The notes under the pieces: model-generated
The model's database searches: none
What the model was told of the DNA's origin: nothing
What the model saw: only the letters and a program-made list of their open reading frames with translations
From: Hellea sp.
GTDB taxonomy: Bacteria > Pseudomonadota > Alphaproteobacteria > Caulobacterales > Maricaulaceae
Assembly (NCBI GenBank): GCA_020628635.1
Contig: JAHDEU010000001.1
Coordinates: 1 to 35,677 of the forward strand
Reading direction: 5' to 3'
Length of the DNA: 35,677 nucleotides
In this document: one piece after another, positions 1 through 9,592 of the stretch
Numbering within the stretch: position 1 is the stretch's first letter
How the letters are laid out: every line of letters starts with the position of its first letter
Position numbers and translations under genes: made by a program

Positions 1-1769
1 GCGAAGGTCGCGCCCGCATGGGTTATGGCTGTGAGCATTGCGCCGTCCGCGCCCGCATCGTCATTGTCCGTGACACTCCCCGCCACAGAGGCGCCGCCCT
101 CGACGACCGTGACCGGGCCGTCATCCGCAGCCGACGGGACATCATCGATGACCCTCAAATCCATGACGGCGTCCGACGTGCTGCCGTCGCGGTCGGAAAC
201 GACGACATCCAACTGCTCGGAGACAGTGTCGCGTCCCAAATCATCGTGATCCGATGTCGGCGCGGTGATCTCATAGGTGTAGGTGAAGCGCGCGGCCGTG
301 ACTGTCCCATCTGCGAGGGTGACCGGCGAAAAACCGGTGATGGTGACGGTCCCATACTCCGTCGGAATCGTGACGGGACCGCTGAACACACCGTTGGTCA
401 CCACGGCCACGCCGGCAATCGTGACCGTGTCGAGGCCGTCGGGTGTGTCCACGGCGAAGGACTGCGTGTCCGTCGCACCGCCTTGCGTGCCGAGGTCGGC
501 TTCGTCGACAGCCGCATCGGCACCAGGGGCGCCAAGGCCGGAGATCACCACCGGGTCGTCGACGCCGCGCAAGGTGATGCTCAGCACGGCATCGGCCGTG
601 TCACCATCGGAGTCGGTGCGAAGATAGGGGATGTCCAGCGTCACGGTTTCGCTGCCGGACAGCGCGATCAGGGCGGGATGATCCGTATCGACGGCAAAGG
701 TGTAACTGCCGTCCGGCGCGATGCTCAGCGCGCCGTATTCGGTCTGGATGACGATGCCGTCGTCCGTCATGTCCTCGCCGTCGACGGAGGTGATCCGGCC
801 ACCATCGGCCCCGTTCTCGTCATTGCCCGATAGATCACCTTGCAGCGTCTCGTCGGATACGTTGCCGGAGGCCATGTCGTCGCGCGCGATCGGCCCATCA
901 TCGGTGATGGTGACCACGATGGATCCCGATACGCTGTCTCCGTCTGCGTCTGTCAGCACGACGTCGAAACTCTCGGACAAAACGTCCTCGCCTTGCGTGG
1001 CGCCCGCGACCGGATGATCGATGGCCCCGTCCGGTGTGAAAACGTAGCTGTAGGTGCCGTCCGCGTTCGGTGTGATAGTCAAGATGCCGTATGTTCCGAC
1101 GACGGTTCCGCCGTCCGTGACGTCGACTCCGCCGATCACCAGCGATCCGATCCCGTCGCGCCCGGTATCGACTTCGAGTATGCCCGTGACGACAGCTTGT
1201 CCGTCGCCTTCGGCTGTGCCGCCCTCGAAATAGCGTTCTTCGAGAGTGACGTCGACGATACGGGTCGAAGGGTTGCTGTCGACAAGCGGCTCGACAGGGT
1301 CGTCCTCGCCGTCTGGATCGCTGACAGTCGCGGGTTCGGGGTCGGTGATCGCGACCACCAGTTCGGGTTCGTCGTCTTCGATGAAGGGCTGGACCTCTTC
1401 CTCCCGCACGCGGTTGAACAGCAGTGCCGTGGGCGGGAGCAGGTCGGTCAGTCCGATGCCCTCGCCGATGTCGCCCAAGGCGAAGCTGTCGTCCGAAGCC
1501 CCGCCTGATAGGGGTGGCGTCCCTGGATCGGTTTCGTCACCGGCTTCGGGATCTATGTCTTCCACCTCGCCGAGGAGGTCAGCGGCGGGAACGAGAAGTC
1601 CGTCCACGACACCATAGGCGATGCCATCGATCTCGATAAGTTCGCTGCCGATGCCTGCGTCGAGTTGCGAAAGACGGACGGGGCTCTCAATGTCGGGAGC
1701 CGTTTCGGCATCCGCCTCCAGAGTCGTGTCTACCTTGGGCTCGAAGCCCGCATTTTCATCCCGTTCCAT
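1..1769 (-). CDS. Large VCBS/cadherin-like repeat adhesin (LapA/BapA type), N-terminal part, cut by window edge
   Basis: This is an open frame of 589 codons that starts at 1769 and runs off the left edge without a stop. The start is ATG, preceded by a GAGGGG ribosome site. There is no Sec signal peptide, as expected for a type I secretion substrate, whose signal would lie in the unseen C-terminus. Residues 1-150 are acidic and contain one di-alanine, P61-A62-A63-D64. From about residue 165 on, the protein is built of roughly 100-residue Asp/Gly/Thr-rich repeats with VCBS/cadherin-like phrases such as LTDADGD, VTITDDGP, TEYGALSI and DGSYTF. About three and a half repeats are visible. It is probably a cell-surface biofilm adhesin. 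The divergent LapG protease and the type I exporter at 15.6-21.1 kb support a Lap-type role. Family assignment is firm; the LapG-substrate role is inferred. Confidence 0.85.
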   Translation of the reverse strand, partial: MERDENAGFEPKVDTTLEADAETAPDIESPVRLSQLDAGIGSELIEIDGIAYGVVDGLLVPAADLLGEVEDIDPEAGDETDPGTPPLSGGASDDSFALGDIGEGIGLTDLLPPTALLFNRVREEEVQPFIEDDEPELVVAITDPEPATVSDPDGEDDPVEPLVDSNPSTRIVDVTLEERYFEGGTAEGDGQAVVTGILEVDTGRDGIGSLVIGGVDVTDGGTVVGTYGILTITPNADGTYSYVFTPDGAIDHPVAGATQGEDVLSESFDVVLTDADGDSVSGSIVVTITDDGPIARDDMASGNVSDETLQGDLSGNDENGADGGRITSVDGEDMTDDGIVIQTEYGALSIAPDGSYTFAVDTDHPALIALSGSETVTLDIPYLRTDSDGDTADAVLSITLRGVDDPVVISGLGAPGADAAVDEADLGTQGGATDTQSFAVDTPDGLDTVTIAGVAVVTNGVFSGPVTIPTEYGTVTITGFSPVTLADGTVTAARFTYTYEITAPTSDHDDLGRDTVSEQLDVVVSDRDGSTSDAVMDLRVIDDVPSAADDGPVTVVEGGASVAGSVTDNDDAGADGAMLTAITHAGATF

Positions 1770-2010
1770 CGGAGCGCCCCTCGGAAATCTGTTAAGACTT
1801 TCCTAACGGTAATCCGGTTCGGACCGAACAGCCGTCTGCGCTGGTTGTGCATACAGGCATATGTACCGGGGCCGTGTTTCTCCTTGAAAGGTGCTCGGAG
1901 ACAAGGGTTTGGGCGAGCGGAGTGAGCGTCCGGCATCCCGCAATTTCACCGTTGCTCAACCATGATGCTGAAGCGGATGGCAAGGCTGCGCGTGCCAGAT
2001 TCGCCGCAGC
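1770..2010. promoter_or_regulatory. Divergent intergenic region between adhesin and lapG-like gene
   Basis: These 241 bp separate the two divergent genes and must hold both promoters. The clearest element is TTAA-N7-CTAAC at 1792-1807, one base away from the CtrA consensus TTAA-N7-TTAAC. It ends 23 bp upstream of the adhesin ATG. No convincing small gene was seen here, and no clear -35/-10 pair can be assigned by eye. The adhesin ribosome site, GAGGGG on the minus strand, lies at the left end just before the 1769 start. Confidence 0.45.
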
Positions 2011-3072
2011 ATGGGACAGTTCGCTCATACCGCCAAATCTGCGCTGTCCATCTGCGCAGCCGCCCTGACCTTGGTCTGGGCGGAACCCGTGGGGCCGCGT
2101 GTGCAGATACTTCACACCGTGCCCATGGCGTCGCCTTGGGCCCAACCGAGTGCTTCCCCCCGGACAGTCGCGCAAGCGGCGGAACTCCAGCCCGAGGTCG
2201 CGGCGACGGGTCAACCACAATCCGCTGTTCATGAGAACTCCTCACGGAACGCCACCGTCGTGAACGCGATATCCGATATCGCTGAAACGCCCGTTCGGGC
2301 TTTCCCGAGCCTCAAACCAAGACGCACAAACCTCGAGCCCGAGCAACGGCACACCGCGCCTGACAGTGCGTCCGTCCCGTCACCGCGCCCAGCCGTGCGG
2401 GTGGCCTCCGCGGCCCCGGCGACAACGCTGCGACACGGCAATGGTCCCAGCGGGTTCTCCGGCGACGGACGCGCGAGACAATTGCGCAAGAACGGCTTGA
2501 TGGGCGGGGCTGAGATCCGTTTCGCCGACGCCGACGCCATCTCCGACTTCGCCTTCGTGCGCGCCGGGCTGGCATCGGACATCGACACACTTCGCGCCTG
2601 TCGTGGCCAGGGGTGCGCCTCCGAACTGGGACGGATGGCCGACCGGCTCTCCGGCTTGGGCGAAAGCGATCTCGGCGCGATCAACGCCCTGGTGAATGCC
2701 ATTCCCTATCGGAGCGATGCCTCGAACTGGGCGGTGTCGGATCATTGGGCACGGCCCGTGGAGATGTTGAGGCGTGGCGGCGATTGCGAGGATTTCGCAC
2801 TGCTGAAATTTGCCGCGCTATCCGCGCTGGGCGTGTCCGAGGACAGGATGCGCATCGTCATCGGCCACACGCGCGCGGGCACGCCCCATGTCGTGCTGAG
2901 TGTTGACACCGGCCGCGACACGGTTTTTCTCGACAACAGGACCGACCGGGTGCTCCTGGCTGCGGAAACCGACCTGATACCGCGCTATTCGGTCAATCGT
3001 CAGGCGCGGTGGACGCATATCCGCAAACCCCAGCACCGGCGCTATGCGAGCAGGACAAGCGCCACGCTGTAG
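2011..3072 (+). CDS. lapG: LapG-type transglutaminase-like periplasmic cysteine protease
   Basis: This 353-residue protein belongs to the bacterial transglutaminase-like cysteine protease family (LapG, peptidase C93). An N-terminal signal (hydrophobic residues about 11-24, ending VWA) sends it to the periplasm. The catalytic triad is visible: C259 in GGDCEDFAL, H293 in TPHVVLSV and D308 in FLDNR. The spacing (34 and 15 residues) is close to that of Pseudomonas LapG. D258 and E260 flank the cysteine as in the calcium-binding site of LapG. Known members cut the N-terminus of a LapA-type adhesin when c-di-GMP is low. Here the gene diverges from just such an adhesin. Residues about 30-170 form an unusual Pro/Ala/Arg-rich extension; typical LapG is about 230 residues. 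The 3' end overlaps the convergent cpaA by 31 bp. Confidence 0.88.
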   Translation: MGQFAHTAKSALSICAAALTLVWAEPVGPRVQILHTVPMASPWAQPSASPRTVAQAAELQPEVAATGQPQSAVHENSSRNATVVNAISDIAETPVRAFPSLKPRRTNLEPEQRHTAPDSASVPSPRPAVRVASAAPATTLRHGNGPSGFSGDGRARQLRKNGLMGGAEIRFADADAISDFAFVRAGLASDIDTLRACRGQGCASELGRMADRLSGLGESDLGAINALVNAIPYRSDASNWAVSDHWARPVEMLRRGGDCEDFALLKFAALSALGVSEDRMRIVIGHTRAGTPHVVLSVDTGRDTVFLDNRTDRVLLAAETDLIPRYSVNRQARWTHIRKPQHRRYASRTSATL

Positions 3073-3536
3073 AGGCTCAGTCCCATGGCGATGGCCGGAC
3101 CGTAGGGCAGCCGAGCCATGCGCGCCGTGGCAAGCGCGTCGCTCTCTCCCGCCCGGCGGGCCTGCATGAAGCGCATGGATCCATAGGCCAGGGCCCAAAC
3201 CAGGCCCGACAGCGCGATCAAGACGAACAGCACCGGCAGGGTACCGAACGGTATGAGCGGTGTGAGCGCGGCCAGAAGCTTCACATCCCCCCCGCCCATG
3301 ACCCCGAGGGCGAAGAACACGACTCCGATAACGAAGGCGATGAGCCCACCCAAGGCCTGCACGGCCAACACCCCCAAACCCACGCCTGATTGCATGGCGA
3401 CAAGCGCAAACGGAATCCAAAGTGCCATGAGCGCCCAGCTGAAGGCGTGAGGGATCGTGAAGGTTCTCAGATCGACCACGGCCGCCCACCACACGATGAT
3501 CAGGCAGGCGATCAGTCCGGCAATGGGCAGGGACAC
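3042..3536 (-). CDS. cpaA: Prepilin peptidase CpaA/TadV (type IV leader peptidase family)
   Basis: This is a 164-residue polytopic membrane aspartic protease that removes the leader from Flp pilin and the TadE-type pseudopilins. The two catalytic aspartates are recognisable: the first in VVDLRTFTIP near residue 22, the second in the GGGDVKLLAA motif (GxGD type) around residue 90. The length is that of the short TadV/CpaA class, which lacks the N-terminal methylase domain of PilD. It is the last gene of the tad operon, 8 bp after tadD. In Caulobacter cpaA is placed next to the pilin instead. Its 3' end overlaps the convergent lapG-like gene. Confidence 0.9.
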   Translation of the reverse strand: MSLPIAGLIACLIIVWWAAVVDLRTFTIPHAFSWALMALWIPFALVAMQSGVGLGVLAVQALGGLIAFVIGVVFFALGVMGGGDVKLLAALTPLIPFGTLPVLFVLIALSGLVWALAYGSMRFMQARRAGESDALATARMARLPYGPAIAMGLSLYSVALVLLA

Positions 3537-3544
3537 AGCGTCGA

Positions 3545-4408
3545 CTAGCCGTTCAGCTGCAGGGCTTCGGCCATGAGCTCCTCGATCACCGTGTCGTGGC
3601 GCGGCGAGGCGTGGCGGGCTCGCTTCAGCAGGCTTACGGCGGCAACCTTGTCGCTCTTCCCTATCGCATCGCGCGCCAGAGAGCCGTAGATCCGGCTCTG
3701 CTCCGTGGCATTGGCACCCTCCAGGGCCGCGTCCATCCTGCCGCTATGGGCGAGGGCGATGCGGTGTTCGATTTCCAGCGCGTTCGTGTCGAGCGGAGAG
3801 GGGTTGGCTCGTTCATAGGCGACCAGTGCCTGCGCATAGTGCCCGCTCAGCGCCTCCACCCGACCGATTTCGCGCGCCACGATTGCGGGACGGTCCGAAT
3901 GTTTCTCGGCCAGCGAAAGAAGGTCGCGCGCCTTTTGCAGATTGCCGGAGTCGCGTTCGATGGTGGCGAGTGCCAGCGCCTCGCGCCAGCGGGTCGGATC
4001 GGAGGCGAGTGCCGACATGAGAAAGGGTTTGGCCGAGTCCGCATCGCCTGAGCGAAGATAGGCGAGACCGAGGTGACCTTCCACGTCCGGATCGGAAGCC
4101 TGCTCGCGCAGCACGGCGTAGTGACGTATCGCCGTCTCCGGCTCATTTCTGAACAAGGCGATCTGGGCAGCGAGTCGCAGCGCCGTGGCATTGTCGCCAT
4201 CGAGCGCGAGCGCGACCTTGGCATAGCCGTCGGCTTCCCGGAAATTCCCGGCGTCATATTTCGATTGCGCCTGCTGTGCGATTTGCGCGGATTTCGCCGG
4301 GTCGGGCTTGATGGCCTGGCGCTGTTGGGGCCCGGTCGAGGCGCAGGCCGACATCCAGACTGCGCAGAGGCAAAGAGCGCCGAGCCGAAGGGTTTGCAGG
4401 TATTGCAT
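3545..4408 (-). CDS. tadD: TadD-like TPR lipoprotein of the Flp pilus system
   Basis: This 287-residue protein has a lipoprotein signal peptide; the lipobox MSAC puts the lipidated cysteine at C22. The rest is alpha-helical with several tetratricopeptide repeats, recognisable by phrases such as YDAGNFREADGYAKVAL, GHLGLAYLRSGDADSA and LVAYERANP. TadD-type lipoproteins support assembly or targeting of the Tad secretin and pilus and act in the periplasm at the outer membrane. The gene sits between tadC and cpaA with gaps of 9 and 8 bp. Assignment rests on the lipobox, the TPRs and the position; the sequence alone would only justify TPR lipoprotein. Confidence 0.85.
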   Translation of the reverse strand: MQYLQTLRLGALCLCAVWMSACASTGPQQRQAIKPDPAKSAQIAQQAQSKYDAGNFREADGYAKVALALDGDNATALRLAAQIALFRNEPETAIRHYAVLREQASDPDVEGHLGLAYLRSGDADSAKPFLMSALASDPTRWREALALATIERDSGNLQKARDLLSLAEKHSDRPAIVAREIGRVEALSGHYAQALVAYERANPSPLDTNALEIEHRIALAHSGRMDAALEGANATEQSRIYGSLARDAIGKSDKVAAVSLLKRARHASPRHDTVIEELMAEALQLNG

Positions 4409-4417
4409 GGTTGGCTC

Positions 4418-5344
4418 CTATCCGGGGATGTTCTGCGTGATGTTCATCATCACGGGGACGAGGATCACCATGAACAGCGTCGGGAAGATGCAGGTCGTGA
4501 GCGGAATGCTCATCAACACGGGAAGCTTGTTGGCCTTCTCCTCGGCCTTCATCATGCGTTCGCGCCGCATGTCGAAGGCCGCCGCCCGGATCGCGCCGGT
4601 CAGGCTCGTGCCCAGGCTCTCGCTCTGATTGACCATGTTCACGATGGACGTCAGCTCCGGCAGGTCAACGCGGCGCGCCATGTTCTTCAGGGCATCGGCG
4701 CGGTTGCGGCCGGCGCGGAATTCCAGCGTCACGATCTCGAACTGCTTCGACACAGCCGGATGGGCCACGCGGAACTCTTTGGCCACGAATTGCAGCGCGA
4801 CCGGAAAGGACTGGCCCGCCTCAAGACAGATCAGCGTCATGTCCAGAGCGTCGGGAAGCCCGCGCGAGAAATTGTACCGGTTCTCCTTGGCCTTGTTGTT
4901 GATGACGAGGAGCGGGGCATAATATCCCGCCGCTCCCAGCGCGACCACGGCGAATGTCGCGACCAGCGGCGACAGCGTCGAACCGGACACGAAAAGGATG
5001 GTGGACATGCCGACGGCGAGGATGACGCTGAGGGTCAGGCGAATGGCGAGGAAGATCGCTCCGGCGCGCGGGGAGTAGAAGCCGGCCGCCCGCAGGAGAT
5101 CGACCTTCTCCACCACGGCGTCATCGTCGTCCTCGGTCCTGCGGATGCGCTGCTTGAACGGCTCCAGGAAACGGTCGAGCTTGGCGTTCTCCTTGGCGAG
5201 GCGCAGGCTCTCGGCCTTTCTCTCGTCTTCGAAACTCACCCCGATGCGCGCGGCGACGGGGTCGCGTCCGAAGACCAACAGACCGATCGCCATGATCACC
5301 ATGACGACCGTCAGAAATATTATGACCACGAGTGATAGGGGCAT
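4418..5344 (-). CDS. tadC: Inner-membrane platform protein TadC (GspF domain)
   Basis: This 308-residue protein belongs to the type II secretion F (GspF) family. It has an N-terminal membrane helix (about residues 4-24), a cytoplasmic segment, paired helices around residues 95-140, the conserved cytoplasmic GspF domain (with GLPDALDMTLICLEAGQS and the RVDLPELTSIVNMVNQSE region), and a C-terminal membrane helix. With TadB it forms the platform coupling the CpaF ATPase to pilin insertion and extraction. It follows tadB after 9 bp and precedes tadD by 9 bp. Confidence 0.92.
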   Translation of the reverse strand: MPLSLVVIIFLTVVMVIMAIGLLVFGRDPVAARIGVSFEDERKAESLRLAKENAKLDRFLEPFKQRIRRTEDDDDAVVEKVDLLRAAGFYSPRAGAIFLAIRLTLSVILAVGMSTILFVSGSTLSPLVATFAVVALGAAGYYAPLLVINNKAKENRYNFSRGLPDALDMTLICLEAGQSFPVALQFVAKEFRVAHPAVSKQFEIVTLEFRAGRNRADALKNMARRVDLPELTSIVNMVNQSESLGTSLTGAIRAAAFDMRRERMMKAEEKANKLPVLMSIPLTTCIFPTLFMVILVPVMMNITQNIPG

Positions 5345-5353
5345 CGCTCTCTC

Positions 5354-6295
5354 CTAGATCCGTATGGTGACGAGGCGTTTCATCCAGACCAGCCCCGCGA
5401 TGTAGAACGCGAGCGGGAACGCCATGATCTGGAAGAAGGACGGGTTGTCGAGATGATCCCGGTAGTAGCTGGGCATCATCAGATTGATGACCAGGACGAT
5501 GATGAGGGGCAGCAAGCCGACGATCCATCCGGTGACCCGTCCCTCCGCCGACATGGCCTTGACTTTCATGCCCATGGCTTTGCGGTCTCGCATCATCTTG
5601 GTGAGATTGTTGAGCACCTCCACCAGATTGCCGCCGGTCTCGCGCTGGACTTCCAGGGCCGCGTTGAAGAACTGCATGTCCGGGCTGGGGAAGCGCTCGC
5701 CCAGATTGCGCAGGGCGACCGTGCGGTCCAGTCCGTAGTTGATCTCGTCGATGGCGAGGCCGAATTCCGTGCCGATGGGATCGGGCATTTCCTTGGCCAC
5801 GATCTCCAGCGCGACCGCGGCCGGGTGGCCGGCCTGCAGGCCTCGGCTCACAAGGTCCACTGCGGGAATGAGCTGTTCGTTGAAAAGTTTCCGACGCTTG
5901 CGCGCCCGCATGGCGACGAAACCATAGGGCAGCGTCCCGAAGAACAGGGCGATGATCGAGCGTTGGCGTCCGTCCACACCTAGGACCGACAGCACGAGAA
6001 AGAGACAGACCACAAGCGTGCCCGTCAGGATCAGCAGGCCATAGGGATTGATCTTGAGGTTGGACGCCCAGATCATGCTGTCGAGCTTGGCGATGAAACG
6101 GTTTCCCATCCGGCGCTTGCGGTGGTCGCGCAGCAGGGACAGACCGACGTCCTGCTGCCCCGTCTTTCGGATCAGCTTGATGCGCTTGTTGACCAGCGCG
6201 TCGTTGGAGACGCGGCTGCGCACGATGAACCATATCCCCTCGATCAAGAGGATGACGGAGATGAAAATGGCGGCGTAAAGGAGGTAGATCTGCAC
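5354..6295 (-). CDS. tadB: Inner-membrane platform protein TadB (GspF domain)
   Basis: This 313-residue paralogue of TadC has the same plan: an N-terminal membrane helix (residues 1-22), a cytoplasmic linker, two central membrane helices (about 88-130), a GspF domain with phrases LIPAVDLVSRGLQAGHP and ETGGNLVEVLNNLTKMMRDR, and two C-terminal helices. It acts in the inner membrane as part of the pilus motor platform. It lies 10 bp after the cpaF stop and 9 bp before tadC, so translation is probably coupled. The TadB/TadC pair in this order is diagnostic of a Tad locus. Confidence 0.92.
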   Translation of the reverse strand: MQIYLLYAAIFISVILLIEGIWFIVRSRVSNDALVNKRIKLIRKTGQQDVGLSLLRDHRKRRMGNRFIAKLDSMIWASNLKINPYGLLILTGTLVVCLFLVLSVLGVDGRQRSIIALFFGTLPYGFVAMRARKRRKLFNEQLIPAVDLVSRGLQAGHPAAVALEIVAKEMPDPIGTEFGLAIDEINYGLDRTVALRNLGERFPSPDMQFFNAALEVQRETGGNLVEVLNNLTKMMRDRKAMGMKVKAMSAEGRVTGWIVGLLPLIIVLVINLMMPSYYRDHLDNPSFFQIMAFPLAFYIAGLVWMKRLVTIRI

Positions 6296-6305
6296 GGCGA
6301 GCCCC

Positions 6306-7712
<1,407 letters not shown>

Positions 7713-7715
7713 CGT

Positions 7716-8978
7716 CTATCCCCTGATTTGACTGGCCGCGCGATCCGACGCCGTGTCCACCGGAGAACCGGCTTGCCCGGACTGGTCGTCGGATATCGCT
7801 GAGTTGATGATGGCAAGTGTCTGGTCCGCGATCGCCGAAACCGCCTTGACCTGCGCTTTGGCGCCGCCGACCTCGGCCAGCACCTTGCCGCGCTCGCGCG
7901 CCGTCCTGTGGATCTTCTCCGCGAAGGGAAGCGTCTCGATCGGCCGGTTCAGCACATCGGCAATACGCGATAGCCGTTCCTTGTGCGCAAGGCCCTGCGT
8001 TCCGTTGGCCACGACCAGCACCCGACCGCGCTCGACATCGATATCGTCCAATCCCTGCATGACCGCTTGAGCCCGCTCCGCGTGCTCGATGCATGGGCGC
8101 AGGGTCAGGATGATGGCATCCGACCGGCTCAGGGCAGGCTGGGTCTGCGCGCCCCAATTCTGCGCGTGATCCAGGATGATGTAGTCGTAATGCTGCGTCG
8201 CCGCATCCAGCAGACGGTTGCAGAACTCCTTGGACAGGGCCGACAGAGGGAGGATTTCCCGGGGTGCGGTCAGCAGGTCGAGGCCCGGTCTGACGGAGTG
8301 CGATGTCGAGTCGAGGAAGCTCCCGTCCAGCCGGTCCCCCGCCTTGATGAGGTCCAGCAGGCTGGTCTTGATCTCGACGTCGAAGGCGGCTGCCAAGCTC
8401 CCGAATTGTGGGTCGAAATCAACGAGCAGAACGCGGACGTCGGCGCCGGAGTGCGCTTTCTTGCGCGACGCGAGATTGTGAGCGAGATTAATGGCGACCG
8501 TGCTGGCCCCGGCGCCACCGCCAGCGTTCTGCACGCTGATGATGCGTCCAGCGCGCGTGGGTTTTGCGCGCCGACGGGGCTGGGACATCAGCGTGCCGAG
8601 CGATGATTTCAATTCATTGTCGGATACGGGCAGTTCCAGCACGTCGTCCAGCCCGAGCCGGAAGAGTTGCCTGACGCTGGCCGTCGATCCGTTTCGGATG
8701 ATGGCGACCAGCGAACCGGACGCTCCGACATAACGCGACAGCCTCTGCAGGGCTTCGATCGCCTGCGGGTGTGCCATGTCGGCTTCGACGATGACGACGT
8801 CCGCGCTGCCATTGACCAACCGGCCACCATTGGCCACCGGGTCGTCCGAAGTTTTGACCGTGGTGCTGACCGAGGGCATGGACGCGCCGAGACGGTCGAT
8901 GGACTGCGCCAGCTGCGGATCGCGGACGATGGCGAGCATCGTCTTCCCAGCCGGCTGTGATTTGGAGAACAGCTTCAT
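7716..8978 (-). CDS. cpaE: Pilus localisation ATPase-like protein CpaE/TadZ
   Basis: This 420-residue protein has an N-terminal atypical receiver-like domain (about residues 12-135) and a MinD/ParA-type P-loop domain (about 145-380). The deviant Walker A is GGGAGAST (153-160), with alanine where ParA proteins have lysine; this is common in CpaE. The second motif is VLLVDFDPQFGSLA. CpaE/TadZ localises the Tad machine, at a cell pole in Caulobacter, and acts in the cytoplasm. The start overlaps the end of the upstream tadE-like gene by 4 bp, implying translational coupling. The 40-residue C-terminal tail is disordered-looking. Confidence 0.9.
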   Translation of the reverse strand: MKLFSKSQPAGKTMLAIVRDPQLAQSIDRLGASMPSVSTTVKTSDDPVANGGRLVNGSADVVIVEADMAHPQAIEALQRLSRYVGASGSLVAIIRNGSTASVRQLFRLGLDDVLELPVSDNELKSSLGTLMSQPRRRAKPTRAGRIISVQNAGGGAGASTVAINLAHNLASRKKAHSGADVRVLLVDFDPQFGSLAAAFDVEIKTSLLDLIKAGDRLDGSFLDSTSHSVRPGLDLLTAPREILPLSALSKEFCNRLLDAATQHYDYIILDHAQNWGAQTQPALSRSDAIILTLRPCIEHAERAQAVMQGLDDIDVERGRVLVVANGTQGLAHKERLSRIADVLNRPIETLPFAEKIHRTARERGKVLAEVGGAKAQVKAVSAIADQTLAIINSAISDDQSGQAGSPVDTASDRAASQIRG

Positions 8979-9589
8979 GACGTTCCGTCCCCGGTGTCTT
9001 CACCGATCACCGTGGTCTGCGCGCTGTCGATGCCGATCGATGCGGCAAATGTCGTGCCCGGTGTCAGCGCATTGAGGAGCCCACCCACGGCGACGAAGTC
9101 ATAGGTGATGTTTTCGATCGACACGGTGATGGCCGGCACGGGCTTGCCCCGTCCCACGAAGCCGTAGCCGGTCCCGGAAAAGGTGATGCGCACATCCGCA
9201 GGCTCGGCGTCGGGATAGATGGCGGCGACCGATGCAAGTACGGCATTGATGCCGGTCATGTTGCAGCCGCTGCCCCCGGCGCCGGTGCAGACGACGCTCC
9301 ATCCCGTGCTTCCGGGAATGTTGGCGCAGTCCGTGCCGGCTGAAGCGGAGGTGGCGACTCCGCAATCGCTCACGCCTTCGAGGATCAGACGTGTCGCGGC
9401 GATCCGCGCGGCCGCCTGGGTCGCCTTCTGGGCGCTGTTGAACTTGTTGTAGACGAGACCGAATTCGACCAGCGAGAAGGTGATCAGCAGCATCAGCGCG
9501 GCGACGAGACTGAATTCGACCAGAACGGCGCCGCCGTCGTCTTCGTGCAGCCGCTTGCTCGACAATTTGTGGGGGAGAGAGAGGGCCAT
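8975..9589 (-). CDS. tadE: TadE-like pseudopilin
   Basis: This 204-residue protein starts with a short basic leader followed by DDGGAVLVEFSL and a single hydrophobic helix. The arrangement G|AVLVEF, with Glu at +5 after the predicted CpaA cleavage site, is the pseudopilin signature of TadE/TadF. The remainder is a periplasmic domain with several cysteines (in DCGVATS, DCANIPG, VCTGAGGSGC), which may form disulfides. Minor pseudopilins are thought to prime or cap the Flp pilus. It is 3 bp downstream of a second tadE-like gene and overlaps cpaE by 4 bp. Whether it corresponds to TadE or TadF cannot be settled by eye. Confidence 0.85.
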   Translation of the reverse strand: MALSLPHKLSSKRLHEDDGGAVLVEFSLVAALMLLITFSLVEFGLVYNKFNSAQKATQAAARIAATRLILEGVSDCGVATSASAGTDCANIPGSTGWSVVCTGAGGSGCNMTGINAVLASVAAIYPDAEPADVRITFSGTGYGFVGRGKPVPAITVSIENITYDFVAVGGLLNALTPGTTFAASIGIDSAQTTVIGEDTGDGTS

Positions 9590-9592
9590 TCG

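Noticed and set aside
18..1639. Several long plus-strand frames over the adhesin region
   Set aside because: They are antisense to a continuous minus-strand frame whose translation is a clear VCBS/cadherin repeat protein; their own products are low-complexity Arg/Val/Asp sequence typical of reverse reading of GC-rich genes.
8496..8520. CpaE without a Walker A lysine taken as a broken ATPase
   Set aside because: The GGGAGAST form with Ala for Lys is usual among CpaE/TadZ proteins, so it is not evidence of decay.
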